Source: Bacillus sp. OV166 (GTDB lineage: Bacteria; Bacillota; Bacilli; Bacillales; Cytobacillaceae). Taken from it: 64,000 nt of DNA. A model generated the notes under the pieces. It was not told the origin of the DNA, ran no database searches, and was given only the letters and a program-made list of their open reading frames with translations. The first letter of the stretch is position 1, and the number at the start of each line of letters is the position of its first letter. Positions 15,987 through 24,970 of the stretch are shown here, one piece after another. The position numbers were made by a program, and so were the translations under genes. The stretch lies in contig NZ_FXWM01000001.1 of assembly GCF_900177675.1 (NCBI RefSeq), forward strand, positions 2,365,001 through 2,429,000, read 5' to 3'.

Positions 15987-17807
15987 TTAAATTAAGGCAA
16001 CACTAGTGTTATCTTTTATATATTGATATATATTGATTGCTAAATGAATATTAAATAATGGTTGACTATCATTCAAATCCGTTAATAGAATTTCCTCAAT
16101 TCGTTTTAAACGATAGCTTAAGGTATTTGTGTGAATATGTAAAGAATCAGCCGTTTTCTTTATGTTTTGATTTTGGTCTAAATAAACAATCAGAGTGCTT
16201 AACAGTTCGCCTTTTCTAGATTGTTCATATTCAATGAGGGGACCTAATACTTCATGGATAAAATCAATCAATTCTTCCTTTGAATTTTGTAAAATAAACC
16301 TCTGAACGCCAAGGTCTGTATAACTAAGGACTCTATGATCAAAACGATAGTTTTTGAGAAACTTTATGCACTTTGTCGCTTCTACAAATGACTCGTGGAC
16401 AAAGATAAGCCCCTGCTTAATTCTTCCAATCCCAATTGATACGTCTATCGCTCTATATTTATTTTTAATCTCATGCTGTAAAATTTTTGCTAGTTCTTTT
16501 AATTCAGCAATAATATTGGATGAAGAAACTCTTGAATGCAAAGATAGAAGGGCAACGATTTGATTTTCATCCCGTACTGCCATTACTTGCGAGTTCCTCC
16601 CAAGTAATGTATTGGCCATATGGAGTAAATTCCTTATGAAGTGATCGCCGATCACCTTTTGCTCGTTTAACTTATCCTCAAAATTAATAAGTATGGTAAC
16701 ATAGTTTCGGTTAGGGTCAAAATTTAAATTTTTTGCTTTCTGTATAAGTGCTTCATCGATCTGTCCTGAAAAAAGCTTGGTCACGAATTCCCCTCTTAAA
16801 CGCTGCTGTGTTTCAAAAACGGCTTGCTCTTTTCCCAGTTCAAGTGAAATGACTGTACAAGCATGTTCAAGAGCAGCGATATCCACTTCATTCATTTTAT
16901 GTTTTGAAAGGATGATTAGTCCGCCTAGAGACTTTAATTTGGACCCAAGTGGCAATACAACTAATTGATACGTTTCATCATTTAATGTTATTTCGGAAAC
17001 GGTATGTGAGTTTTCAAGTGTTAGGATAATTTGTTTTGCATACGCTTTCATATACTCGGTCATTTCAATTGAAAAGGAGGAATAGCAGGCAGAAGCCCTA
17101 AGTTCACCTATTTCATCAAAGAGAAACATATGTTGTCCTATTGTTTTATGTATAAAATTCATAATCGATTGAATTCCTTCTCCATTTACAACGAGATTGG
17201 CCAGGTTCCTATGTATTTCGATTGAATGGGAAAGCTTCTGAACCATTTTTTCCTTCTCATAATAAAGACTGGATTTTTCCAAGGCAACTGCTGCTTGGTG
17301 GCCAATCGCTTCCAATAGATTAATATCCTCTTGCTTAAACTGCAAAGATTGTTCAAAAGAGTCCAATGTAATCACGCCAATACATTTTCCGTTTTGTAAA
17401 ATAGGTGAAGAAATGACAGATGTAAAATGAAAATTACTCGGAATAGACTGATCCAATAAATCTCTGTTAAATGGCGTTAATGTTGACAACGCCTGTTTAA
17501 TTTCTACCTCATTCCAAAAAATGAGACATTTTTTGGCAGCAAAAGACATCCCAGTCATGGATTCACCGCTAACTAGTTTAATTTGCCTAAAAATATGTGG
17601 ATAAAATAATCCTTGAGCTGATTTTGCGATGAGTCGATTCTGGCTTTTGTCAAAAATCCATATAGAGCCTCCTCCTGCCGCTTCAACGACAGATATCGTT
17701 TCATTCATGATTGAATCAAAGATCGTATCAATATCTAATTTGGAATTGATAACGTTGGACACATGGATTAAGGACTTTAGTTGCCGATGGGTTAATGTAT
17801 CTTGCAT
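15987..17807 (-). CDS. GAF-domain PucR/CdaR-family transcriptional activator
   Basis: A 606-residue regulator: N-terminal GAF sensor (about residues 25-175, ending in the EAIGHQAAVALEKSSLY helix), a middle CdaR/GGDEF-like region, and a C-terminal PucR-type helix-turn-helix (KKTADSLHIHTNTLSYRLKR, near 550-570). Such proteins activate catabolic genes in response to a small ligand. It is divergent from the leucine/isovalerate operon, starting 245 bases from the first gene of that operon, so control of that operon is the simplest inference. No -10 or operator was identified in the AT-rich divergent region. Downstream is a shared terminator. Confidence 0.85.
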   Translation of the reverse strand: MQDTLTHRQLKSLIHVSNVINSKLDIDTIFDSIMNETISVVEAAGGGSIWIFDKSQNRLIAKSAQGLFYPHIFRQIKLVSGESMTGMSFAAKKCLIFWNEVEIKQALSTLTPFNRDLLDQSIPSNFHFTSVISSPILQNGKCIGVITLDSFEQSLQFKQEDINLLEAIGHQAAVALEKSSLYYEKEKMVQKLSHSIEIHRNLANLVVNGEGIQSIMNFIHKTIGQHMFLFDEIGELRASACYSSFSIEMTEYMKAYAKQIILTLENSHTVSEITLNDETYQLVVLPLGSKLKSLGGLIILSKHKMNEVDIAALEHACTVISLELGKEQAVFETQQRLRGEFVTKLFSGQIDEALIQKAKNLNFDPNRNYVTILINFEDKLNEQKVIGDHFIRNLLHMANTLLGRNSQVMAVRDENQIVALLSLHSRVSSSNIIAELKELAKILQHEIKNKYRAIDVSIGIGRIKQGLIFVHESFVEATKCIKFLKNYRFDHRVLSYTDLGVQRFILQNSKEELIDFIHEVLGPLIEYEQSRKGELLSTLIVYLDQNQNIKKTADSLHIHTNTLSYRLKRIEEILLTDLNDSQPLFNIHLAINIYQYIKDNTSVALI

Positions 17808-18051
17808 CTGTCATCATCCTTTCTCTAAGATTTTTTACATTTCATCCATTTTCGTGTTTTTGTGTAAAAGACACAAATTTTTCATATTAATATTCATGAA
17901 AATGTACATAGCATAATATTCATAATGATTATATTCTTATTATAAGAAAGTTTTGAAATTAATGAAAGGAGTTCAGCGTAAAGATAGGTAGTGGAGGCTT
18001 AATTTTTTTTGCTTGAAACAATCGGAATATTTAGAAAGGTGTTGAAGATAA

Positions 18052-19191
18052 ATGAATTTTGATTTAACGAAAGAACAAGAGATGATACGCAAGTTAGTTC
18101 GAGATTTTGCTGATGCAGAAGTTGCTCCTGGAGCGGATGAACGTGATCGAACGGGGGAATTCCCTAAGGAAATTTTTGCAAAATTAGCAGAGTTAGGGAT
18201 CATGGGTCTGCCTTTTCCTGAACAATACGGTGGAGGTGAGGCTGACACGATCAGCTTTGCAATTGTCGTTGAAGAACTTAGTCGTGTTTGTGCATCAACA
18301 GGAATTACATATTCAGCACATATATCATTAGGAGGAGCTCCTCTTAATTTATTTGGTACACATGAGCAAAAAGAGAAATACTTAACACCAATTTGTACGG
18401 GAGAGTCTTTTGGAGCATTTGGATTAACTGAGCCGAATGCAGGCTCCGATGCAGGGGGAACCCAAACAACAGCAGTTCTTGATGGAGATGAATGGGTCAT
18501 TAACGGCTCAAAATGTTTTATTACAAATGCAAGCTATGCTAATCACCTTGCAGTGACAGCGGTAACAGACCGCTCAAAAGGAATCAACGGAATCAGCGCA
18601 TTTATTGTTCCTACAAATGCTCCAGGATTCACTGTAATCGACAACTACGAAAAAATGGGTCTGCATGCCTCAAATACCACAGAACTTATCTTAGAGAATG
18701 TAAGGGTTCCAAAAGAAAATCTGCTGGGAACAGATGGAAACGGTTACAAGCAATTTTTAGCTACGCTTGATGGCGGAAGAATTGGAATCGGTGCCATGGC
18801 TGTAGGTATTGCTCAAGGAGCCTATGAAAAAGCTCTTCAATATGCAAAAGAAAGAAAACAGTTTGGAAAGAGTTTAGCCAACTTCCAGGCAATCCAATTT
18901 AAATTAGCTGACATGGCAATGAATATTGAATTAGCCCGGAATATGGTTTTTAAAGCAGCTTGGTTAAAGGATCAAGGAAGAGCTTTTAAAAAGGAAGCGG
19001 CATTTGCGAAATTATTTGCTTCGGAAATATGCATGCGAGCATGTGATCAAGCCGTTCAAATTCATGGCGGATATGGATATATGAAGGAATATCAAGTGGA
19101 ACGATTCTTCCGTGATGCGAAACTCTTGGAAATTGGTGAAGGAACATCTGAAGTTCAACGAATGGTTATTGCCAAACAAATTGGATGTTAA
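18052..19191 (+). CDS. yngJ: acyl-CoA dehydrogenase, probably isovaleryl-CoA
   Basis: A 379-residue FAD enzyme that introduces the alpha-beta double bond into an acyl-CoA and passes electrons to ETF. Present are the substrate loop FGLTEPNAGSDAGG, the FITNAS and KMGLHAS motifs, and the C-terminal QIHGGYGYMKEY block. In the operon with methylcrotonyl-CoA carboxylase its natural substrate is inferred to be isovaleryl-CoA. The catalytic glutamate is at the canonical short-chain position (E363 in IGEGTSE), where human isovaleryl-CoA dehydrogenase has a small residue, so broader short-chain activity is possible. An AAAGGTG precedes the ATG. A GC-rich repeat separates it from the next gene. Confidence 0.87.
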   Translation: MNFDLTKEQEMIRKLVRDFADAEVAPGADERDRTGEFPKEIFAKLAELGIMGLPFPEQYGGGEADTISFAIVVEELSRVCASTGITYSAHISLGGAPLNLFGTHEQKEKYLTPICTGESFGAFGLTEPNAGSDAGGTQTTAVLDGDEWVINGSKCFITNASYANHLAVTAVTDRSKGINGISAFIVPTNAPGFTVIDNYEKMGLHASNTTELILENVRVPKENLLGTDGNGYKQFLATLDGGRIGIGAMAVGIAQGAYEKALQYAKERKQFGKSLANFQAIQFKLADMAMNIELARNMVFKAAWLKDQGRAFKKEAAFAKLFASEICMRACDQAVQIHGGYGYMKEYQVERFFRDAKLLEIGEGTSEVQRMVIAKQIGC

Positions 19192-19242
19192 TGAATTATT
19201 TTAGGATGGCTGTGTTAAAGGTGATGGTTGATCTTAAGACTA

Positions 19243-19376
19243 CGTTGATTGGAGCGGAAGGCGCGAAGACTCCTGCGGGAGTACGGGGCAGGGGAGACCC
19301 CGCAGGAGCGAAGCGACGAGGAGGCTCCCCGGCACGCCCGCGGAAAGCGAAGCGCCTGGAGCGGAAATCAACTGTC
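19243..19376. repeat. GC-rich structured intergenic repeat (Bacillaceae type)
   Basis: A 134-bp block far more GC-rich than its surroundings, bounded by GTTGATT and AATCAAC inverted ends. It contains ACTCCTGCGGGAGTA, AGACCCCGCAGGAGCGAAGC and CGGAAAGCGAAGCGCCTGGA segments. Very similar blocks are, from memory, scattered through intergenic regions of many Bacillus-group genomes. Its right end recurs at 59755. It lies inside the leucine operon, between the dehydrogenase and the synthetase, and can form strong RNA structure. A 64-codon open frame across it is not a gene. Confidence 0.8.
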
Positions 19377-19423
19377 TAGTAGAGACATAGTGATTAAATA
19401 AAAATTGTTAAAGGAGCCATTAC

Positions 19424-21391
19424 ATGGATATCAGTGGAATTTTACAAGTAGTATCAAATAGTAAACTCATTTATCCAGAAGAAGAAAAAGTCTGTTCAAC
19501 CTCCATTGGGAGCAGTGAAGCATTTCAAGAACTTCTTAAACAATCACAAGAAGATCCTGCTAAATTTTGGGATCGTGCAGCCCGCGAACTTGTTTGGTAT
19601 GAACCATGGAATGAAACCATTAGTGGACAGCTTCCCGATTTTCGCTTTTTTGCCGGCGGCATTAGTAACCCAAGTGTAAATTTACTTGATCGGCATGTAG
19701 AAAATGGCGCAGGAAACCGGACCGCTCTCATTTGGGAGGGTGAAAACGGGGACACCAAATTTTACACGTATAATATGCTTCTTGCTGAAGTAAATCGTTT
19801 TGCGAATGTTCTTAAATCATTTGGTGTAAAAAAAGGTGATTGTGTTGCTATTTTTCTTCCCAATCTGGCCGAAGCCTTTATTTCCGTTTTAGCTTGTTTT
19901 CGAATTGGTGCTATTTACAATACAATTTTCTCAGGATATTCGGAAAAATCATTGACAGACCGTCTCATCAATTTTGAGCCAAAAGTATTGATCACTGCGG
20001 ATGCAACAGAACGTCGGGGTAAATTCATTCCTTTAAAAGAAAAAGTTGATCATGTTGTACCATTTATTCCATCGATTGAAGCAGTCATTGTTGTCGACCG
20101 ATTAGGTTCTGAGGTTCAAATGAAAGATGGCCGGGATTACTGGTGGCATGAGCAGACAAAAGCGGCTAGTATCGTTTGTGAACCTGAGAGAATAGAAGCG
20201 AATGAGAGCGGCATTGTGTTTTATACAAGTGGTACGACAGGTAAACCAAAAGGCGTCGTGCATTCCGGCATGGCTTTTGTCACACAGAATTACACATATG
20301 CCAAGTATCATATGGATCACCATCAAGACGATGTTTTCTGGTGTACCGCGGATATCGGCTGGTTAACCATGCATATTTGGGGAATTACAGGCGCCTTAGC
20401 GAATGGTGTAACAACCGTTGTCTTTGAAGGGGCTGTTGATTATCCAACAAAAGATCGTTTTTATCAAATCATTGAAAAATACAGGGTGAATAAACTGTTT
20501 ACTGCCCCAACAGCATTAAGGATGTTAAAAAGTATGGGAGAAAAGGCATTAGAGAAATTTGATTTATCGTGCCTCGATGTCATTTCCCTTGTTGGAGAAC
20601 CTTTCGATCCGGAAACCTGGCATTGGACATATGAAGTTTTAGGAAAGAAGAAGGTATATATCAATAATACTTGGGGCCAAACCGAAACAGCGGGATCGCC
20701 TATAGCTGGAGCAGCTTGGCTGACGCCGATGAAACCAGGTTCCTCAGGTACTGCATTTTTAGGTGCGGTTATGGATATCGTTGATGTAGAAGGCAATCCA
20801 GTTAAACCTGGTGTCTTAGGAAATCTGGTTATTAGAAAACCATTTCCTATGCTATGCCGGACACTTTGGAAAGAACCAGAACGATATTACGCATCCTATT
20901 ATAGCCAAGTGGATGGCTGCTATTATGCTAGCGATCTAGCATTAATAGATGATGATGGATATTTATGGGTAGTTGGACGTTCAGATGACGCATTTAATGT
21001 AGCCGGACACCGCTTAAGTACAATGGAGATGGAGAGTGCTGTACTTGAATGTGAGGGTGTTTCTGAAAGCGCAATCATTGGAATCCCAGATGAAATTAAA
21101 GGAGAAGTTCCGCTCGCATTTGTCCGTTTGGCCGATGGCTATGAAGGAACAGAGGAATTAAAACAACAAATAAATAATCACATCATTCAACAAATTGGTA
21201 AGATTGCAACCCCAAAATCAATTATTTTTACAGATATGTTGCCGAAAACAGTCAGCGGAAAAATCATGCGCCGCTTATTAAAGGAAATTGTTGTATCTGG
21301 AAAGGTTTCCGGCGACATTACAGGACTAGAAGACCCGACGACGGTTGCACAAATCCAAAAAATAGTTGCTGAAAAGTCATCAGTTAAATAA
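19424..21391 (+). CDS. acetyl-CoA synthetase-like acyl-CoA ligase
   Basis: A 655-residue AMP-forming acyl-CoA synthetase, most like acetyl/propionyl-CoA synthetases over its full length: YTSGTTGKPKG P-loop, the WCTADIGWLT block, GRSDDAFNVAGHR hinge and the C-terminal LPKTVSGKIMRR holding the adenylation lysine. In acetyl-CoA synthetase the acid pocket is capped by the second Trp of TWWQTET; here that position is G418 (TWGQTETAG), which should enlarge the pocket. Together with the operon this suggests isovalerate or another branched or longer acid, taking the place of B. subtilis YngI. Acetoacetate is a less likely alternative. A GGAG precedes the ATG. Confidence 0.82.
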   Translation: MDISGILQVVSNSKLIYPEEEKVCSTSIGSSEAFQELLKQSQEDPAKFWDRAARELVWYEPWNETISGQLPDFRFFAGGISNPSVNLLDRHVENGAGNRTALIWEGENGDTKFYTYNMLLAEVNRFANVLKSFGVKKGDCVAIFLPNLAEAFISVLACFRIGAIYNTIFSGYSEKSLTDRLINFEPKVLITADATERRGKFIPLKEKVDHVVPFIPSIEAVIVVDRLGSEVQMKDGRDYWWHEQTKAASIVCEPERIEANESGIVFYTSGTTGKPKGVVHSGMAFVTQNYTYAKYHMDHHQDDVFWCTADIGWLTMHIWGITGALANGVTTVVFEGAVDYPTKDRFYQIIEKYRVNKLFTAPTALRMLKSMGEKALEKFDLSCLDVISLVGEPFDPETWHWTYEVLGKKKVYINNTWGQTETAGSPIAGAAWLTPMKPGSSGTAFLGAVMDIVDVEGNPVKPGVLGNLVIRKPFPMLCRTLWKEPERYYASYYSQVDGCYYASDLALIDDDGYLWVVGRSDDAFNVAGHRLSTMEMESAVLECEGVSESAIIGIPDEIKGEVPLAFVRLADGYEGTEELKQQINNHIIQQIGKIATPKSIIFTDMLPKTVSGKIMRRLLKEIVVSGKVSGDITGLEDPTTVAQIQKIVAEKSSVK

Positions 21392-21405
21392 TTATTAATT
21401 AGAGA

Positions 21406-21441
21406 CAGTCATTTGTCAGGAAAATAACCGGCAAATGACTG
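21406..21441 (+). other. intra-operon hairpin
   Basis: CAGTCATTTG (21406-21415) and CAAATGACTG (21432-21441) form a perfect 10-bp stem between the synthetase and biotin carboxylase genes. There is no T-run, so it may be a processing or stability element rather than a terminator. Confidence 0.5.
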
Positions 21442-21601
21442 GTTCCATATTACTAGATTAAGAGTAAAAGATAAACGTAAAGAATGTTGCAAAATGAATT
21501 GTTAGATTTTTACATATCTCCTTAATCATCACAGTTTAAGCATTTGTAATGCTGACGAGTTTTGAACCTTCTTAAATAGAAGATAGAAAGGGTGGAAAGG
21601 C

Positions 21602-22963
21602 ATGTTCAAAAAAGTTTTAATTGCTAATCGTGGCGAAATTGCTGTCCGTGTAATCCGTACATGCAAAGCCTTAGGGATTACCACAATTGGAGTATACTCA
21701 GAGGCTGATGCGGATGCTCCCCATGTAAAAATGGCAGATGAGGCCTATTTAATCGGAGGTTCCCGTGTAGCAGAAAGCTATTTAAATATCAATAAAATTC
21801 TAGAGGTCGCTCAGGTTTCAGGAGCGGAGGCTATTCACCCGGGATATGGCTTGCTGTCTGAAAATACGGACTTTGCCCGCCGCTGTGAGGAAGCAGGACT
21901 TGTATTCATCGGGCCTTCTCCAGAGGTTATTTCTAAAATGGGAAGTAAGATTGAATCACGCAAAGCGATGGAGGGAGCAGGTGTACCTGTCGTTCCAGGG
22001 ATTACCTACCCATTGGCAGATGAAGAGGAAGCGGTCGAAGCGGCGGGACGTATCGGTTATCCCGTTATGCTAAAAGCCTCCGCAGGCGGTGGCGGAATTG
22101 GAATGCAAGTGGTCCATAACGGGGATGAAATCCGAAAAGCATTTGCGGGGAACCAAAAGCGGGCTACTGATTTCTTTGGCGATGGAGCAATGTATATTGA
22201 AAAATTTGTTGAAAATCCAAGGCATATTGAGATTCAAATCTTGGCAGACAGTTTTGGAAATACCGTTTACCTTTGGGAACGTGAATGTTCGATCCAACGC
22301 CGTCATCAAAAAGTCGTAGAGGAAGCCCCATCATCGTTTATTACTGAAAAAACTCGTACCAAGATGGGGGAGGCTGCAGTAAAAGCGGCCCAATCAATTG
22401 GGTATAAAAATGCAGGAACAATCGAGTTCTTAGTTGATGAAGAGCAAAACTTCTACTTTCTTGAAATGAATACCCGTTTACAAGTAGAGCATCCTGTTAC
22501 GGAAGAAATTACAGGTTTGGATTTAGTTGAAGAACAATTACAAATTGCTGCAGGTGAAGCTCTGAAATTTTCTCAAGAAGACGTAAAACGTGAGGGTCAT
22601 GCCATTGAGGTTAGAATCTATGCGGAAGATCCCAAAACATTTTTCCCTTCACCTGGAAAAATAACAAAATTAGAGTTGCCGAACGGTCCTGGAGTTCGAC
22701 ATGAATTAGCCATTCACGGTCAATCCGCAGTCACACCTTTTTATGATCCAATGATTGCTAAGCTTGTCGTCAAAGGCAGCAATCGTGAAGAGGCAATAAA
22801 TCGTCTGCAAGCTGCATTAGCTGATTATCATATTGAAGGTATTAAAACAAATATCCCAATGCTGCAAGAGGTTATTGCCCACTCAGCATTCCATTCAGGT
22901 GATACGACAACAGACTTTGTTAACAAGCATTTAAAAACTAAAAAAAAAAATAACGTAAAATAG
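21602..22963 (+). CDS. yngHA: biotin carboxylase subunit of 3-methylcrotonyl-CoA carboxylase
   Basis: ATP-grasp enzyme that carboxylates biotin on the small carrier encoded next. The 453-residue protein has the N-terminal IANRGEIAVRVIR, the glycine-rich KASAGGGGIGM loop, the RDCS-type WERECSIQRRHQK and the catalytic EMNTRLQVEHPVTE. Length matches stand-alone AccC-type subunits. The neighbours (carrier, HMG-CoA lyase, hydratase, carboxyltransferase) place it in leucine degradation rather than fatty-acid synthesis. Its 3' end contains an 11-A run (22940-22950) encoding a lysine tail, a possible slippage point of little consequence. A GGGTGG precedes the ATG. Confidence 0.88.
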   Translation: MFKKVLIANRGEIAVRVIRTCKALGITTIGVYSEADADAPHVKMADEAYLIGGSRVAESYLNINKILEVAQVSGAEAIHPGYGLLSENTDFARRCEEAGLVFIGPSPEVISKMGSKIESRKAMEGAGVPVVPGITYPLADEEEAVEAAGRIGYPVMLKASAGGGGIGMQVVHNGDEIRKAFAGNQKRATDFFGDGAMYIEKFVENPRHIEIQILADSFGNTVYLWERECSIQRRHQKVVEEAPSSFITEKTRTKMGEAAVKAAQSIGYKNAGTIEFLVDEEQNFYFLEMNTRLQVEHPVTEEITGLDLVEEQLQIAAGEALKFSQEDVKREGHAIEVRIYAEDPKTFFPSPGKITKLELPNGPGVRHELAIHGQSAVTPFYDPMIAKLVVKGSNREEAINRLQAALADYHIEGIKTNIPMLQEVIAHSAFHSGDTTTDFVNKHLKTKKKNNVK

Positions 22964-22974
22964 GAGGAATTATC

Positions 22975-23187
22975 ATGAGTGAAGTAATTGCAGTCATGGC
23001 AGGAAATGTATGGAAGGTATTAGTTAAAGCTGGAGATCAGGTAGAAGAGGGCCAAGATGTAGTGATTTTAGAATCGATGAAAATGGAAATTCCAATTGCA
23101 GCTGAATTCGATGGAACGGTGAAAGAAGTGAAAGTGAACGAAGGCGACTTTGTTAATGAAGGCGACGTCATTGTAGTAGTTGAATAA
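22975..23187 (+). CDS. yngHB: biotinyl carrier protein of the acyl-CoA carboxylase
   Basis: A 70-residue free-standing biotin/lipoyl domain. K36 in the ESMKMEI motif is the biotinylation site, with the mirrored hammerhead strands on either side (GNVWKVLVKAGDQVEEGQ and GTVKEVKVNEGDFVNEGD). It shuttles carboxybiotin between the carboxylase upstream and the carboxyltransferase encoded at 24971. It starts 12 bases after the carboxylase stop behind TAGGAGGA. Such a minimal separate carrier is typical for Bacillus YngHB. Confidence 0.92.
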   Translation: MSEVIAVMAGNVWKVLVKAGDQVEEGQDVVILESMKMEIPIAAEFDGTVKEVKVNEGDFVNEGDVIVVVE

Positions 23188-23219
23188 AGCCTGGATATAG
23201 GTGGAAAGGAGATGAAACA

Positions 23220-24146
23220 ATGAAGTGGCCGGAAGGTGTAACGATTAAAGAGGTTGGTCCTCGTGATGGATTGCAAAACGAAAAGGCATTTATATCAACA
23301 GAAGATAAAATTGTTTGGATTAATCAATTGTCAGATAGTGGACTAAAACATCTTGAGATTACCTCTTTTGTTAATCCCAAATGGATTCCTGCACTTTCAG
23401 ATGCAGTTGCCGTTGCTACTGGCATTACCAAAGTGCCTGGTGTCACCTATACAGCACTCGTTCCTAACCTTCAAGGTTTGGAACGGGCATTTAAAGCGAA
23501 CATTGATGAAGTAGCAGTGTTTATGTCAGCAAGCGAAACACATAACCTAAAAAATATCAATAAAACGATTGGCGAGACTTTCCCTGTGTTACGGGATTTG
23601 GTCAGAGAAACCATTTCAGCAGGAAAATTAAGCAGAGGTTATGTTTCTACTGTTTTTGGCTGTCCGTATGAAGGTGATGTTGATATCGATGCGGTCATAA
23701 GAGTGTCCGAAACATTATTTGAAATGGGTATTGCAGAGTTGTCTCTCGGGGACACAATCGGTGTGGCAAATCCAAGGCAAGTTCAAAATGTGTTGGAAGT
23801 TTTATTAAAAAGATTTCCAGCAGATAAAATAGCAATGCATTTTCATGATACACGTGGAACGGCTTTGGCCAACATCTTAGTATCGTTAGAAATGGGAATT
23901 ACCATTTTTGATTCTTCGCTTGGCGGCCTAGGAGGTTGTCCTTATGCGCCTGGAGCATCCGGAAACGTGGCAACAGACGATTTACTCTATATGCTTCACG
24001 GGATGGGAATTTACACTGGTGCTGATCAGCAAAAGCTGCTTCATGCATCCCAATTCATTCAGGAGAAACTTGGTAGACCTTTACCAAGTAAAAGTTTTCA
24101 AGCCGCGAGTTCCAAGCTGAGTGGAAAGCTTGGAAATGCTTTGTGA
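23220..24146 (+). CDS. yngG: hydroxymethylglutaryl-CoA lyase
   Basis: Cleaves HMG-CoA to acetoacetate and acetyl-CoA, the last committed step of leucine degradation. The 308-residue TIM-barrel protein has the HMGL-like opening VGPRDGLQNE (metal Asp), the MHFHDTRGTALAN histidine pair, and the active-site cysteine loop GLGGCPYAPGASGN. AAAGGAGATG precedes the ATG. Acetoacetate made here is the substrate of the CoA transferase encoded at the end of the operon. Confidence 0.93.
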   Translation: MKWPEGVTIKEVGPRDGLQNEKAFISTEDKIVWINQLSDSGLKHLEITSFVNPKWIPALSDAVAVATGITKVPGVTYTALVPNLQGLERAFKANIDEVAVFMSASETHNLKNINKTIGETFPVLRDLVRETISAGKLSRGYVSTVFGCPYEGDVDIDAVIRVSETLFEMGIAELSLGDTIGVANPRQVQNVLEVLLKRFPADKIAMHFHDTRGTALANILVSLEMGITIFDSSLGGLGGCPYAPGASGNVATDDLLYMLHGMGIYTGADQQKLLHASQFIQEKLGRPLPSKSFQAASSKLSGKLGNAL

Positions 24147-24159
24147 GAAAGGTGAGATC

Positions 24160-24942
24160 ATGAGTAAAACCATATTAGTTAACAAGATGGAAAACGGAAT
24201 CGTGATGATTACTTTAAATAGGCCGGAAGCTGCTAATGCTTTATCCTTACAGATGTTAGAGGGGCTCAAGGGCGCCATTCTTACCTGTAAATATGATCGA
24301 TTAGTCCGCTGTATCGTCATTACAGGGGCTGGGGAGAAAGCTTTTTGTGCGGGAGCTGATTTAAAGGAACGAGCTGGAATGGATCCAGTTGAGGTGAGGA
24401 AGACGGTTTCTTTGATCCGTGAAACTATCAACTCTTTAGAATCATTACCACAACCGGTTATAGCGGCAGTGAACGGCGTTGCTTTTGGCGGAGGAACTGA
24501 ACTAGCGCTCGCTTGTGATATCCGTATTGCCTCTGAAACTGCGAAACTTGGACTGACGGAAACATCTTTGGGAATTATTCCTGGTGCAGGCGGAACACAG
24601 CGTTTACCAAGATTAGTAGGAAAGGGACGTGCAAAAGAGCTGATTTTCACTGCAAGACGAATTGATGCAAAAGAAGCCCTTGAGATTGGATTAGTAGAGT
24701 ATAAGGTCCCTGCTGAAAGCTTAATTGATAAAGCATTAGAAATTGCAGGACAAATTGTTCGGAATGGCCCGATTGCCGTTGCACAAGCAAAGTTCGCAAT
24801 CGATAAAGGCTATGATGTTGATATAAACACCGGTCTTGCCATTGAGCAAAATGCCTATGAAGTGACGATGCCAACAAAAGATCGTTTAGAAGGATTACAG
24901 GCTTTTAAGGAGAAACGCACCCCAATCTACAATGGTGAATAA
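24160..24942 (+). CDS. yngF: enoyl-CoA hydratase, probably methylglutaconyl-CoA hydratase
   Basis: A 260-residue crotonase-fold protein hydrating 3-methylglutaconyl-CoA to HMG-CoA by context. The oxyanion-hole segments are visible: CAGADLKER near residue 65 and AFGGGTELALACD near 110. The TETSLGIIPGAGGTQRL block carries the catalytic glutamate region. The ATG at 24160 follows AAAGGTGAG; the open frame extends 39 bases upstream into the lyase gene. Crotonase specificity rests on the operon. Confidence 0.88.
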   Translation: MSKTILVNKMENGIVMITLNRPEAANALSLQMLEGLKGAILTCKYDRLVRCIVITGAGEKAFCAGADLKERAGMDPVEVRKTVSLIRETINSLESLPQPVIAAVNGVAFGGGTELALACDIRIASETAKLGLTETSLGIIPGAGGTQRLPRLVGKGRAKELIFTARRIDAKEALEIGLVEYKVPAESLIDKALEIAGQIVRNGPIAVAQAKFAIDKGYDVDINTGLAIEQNAYEVTMPTKDRLEGLQAFKEKRTPIYNGE

Positions 24943-24970
24943 GAAAACTAGATTAATAGGAGGAAAAATA

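Noticed and set aside
19185..19379. 64-codon open frame behind the acyl-CoA dehydrogenase
   Set aside because: Most of it is the GC-rich repeat; the Arg/Gly/Pro-rich translation and lack of a ribosome site show it is not a gene.
19424..21391. Acetoacetyl-CoA synthetase as the specific function
   Set aside because: The sequence blocks are of the acetyl/propionyl-CoA synthetase type, and ScoAB in the same operon already activates acetoacetate.
22940..22950. Programmed slippage at an 11-A run in the biotin carboxylase gene
   Set aside because: It lies in the last few codons of a full-length protein, so slippage would hardly change the product; no evidence for function.
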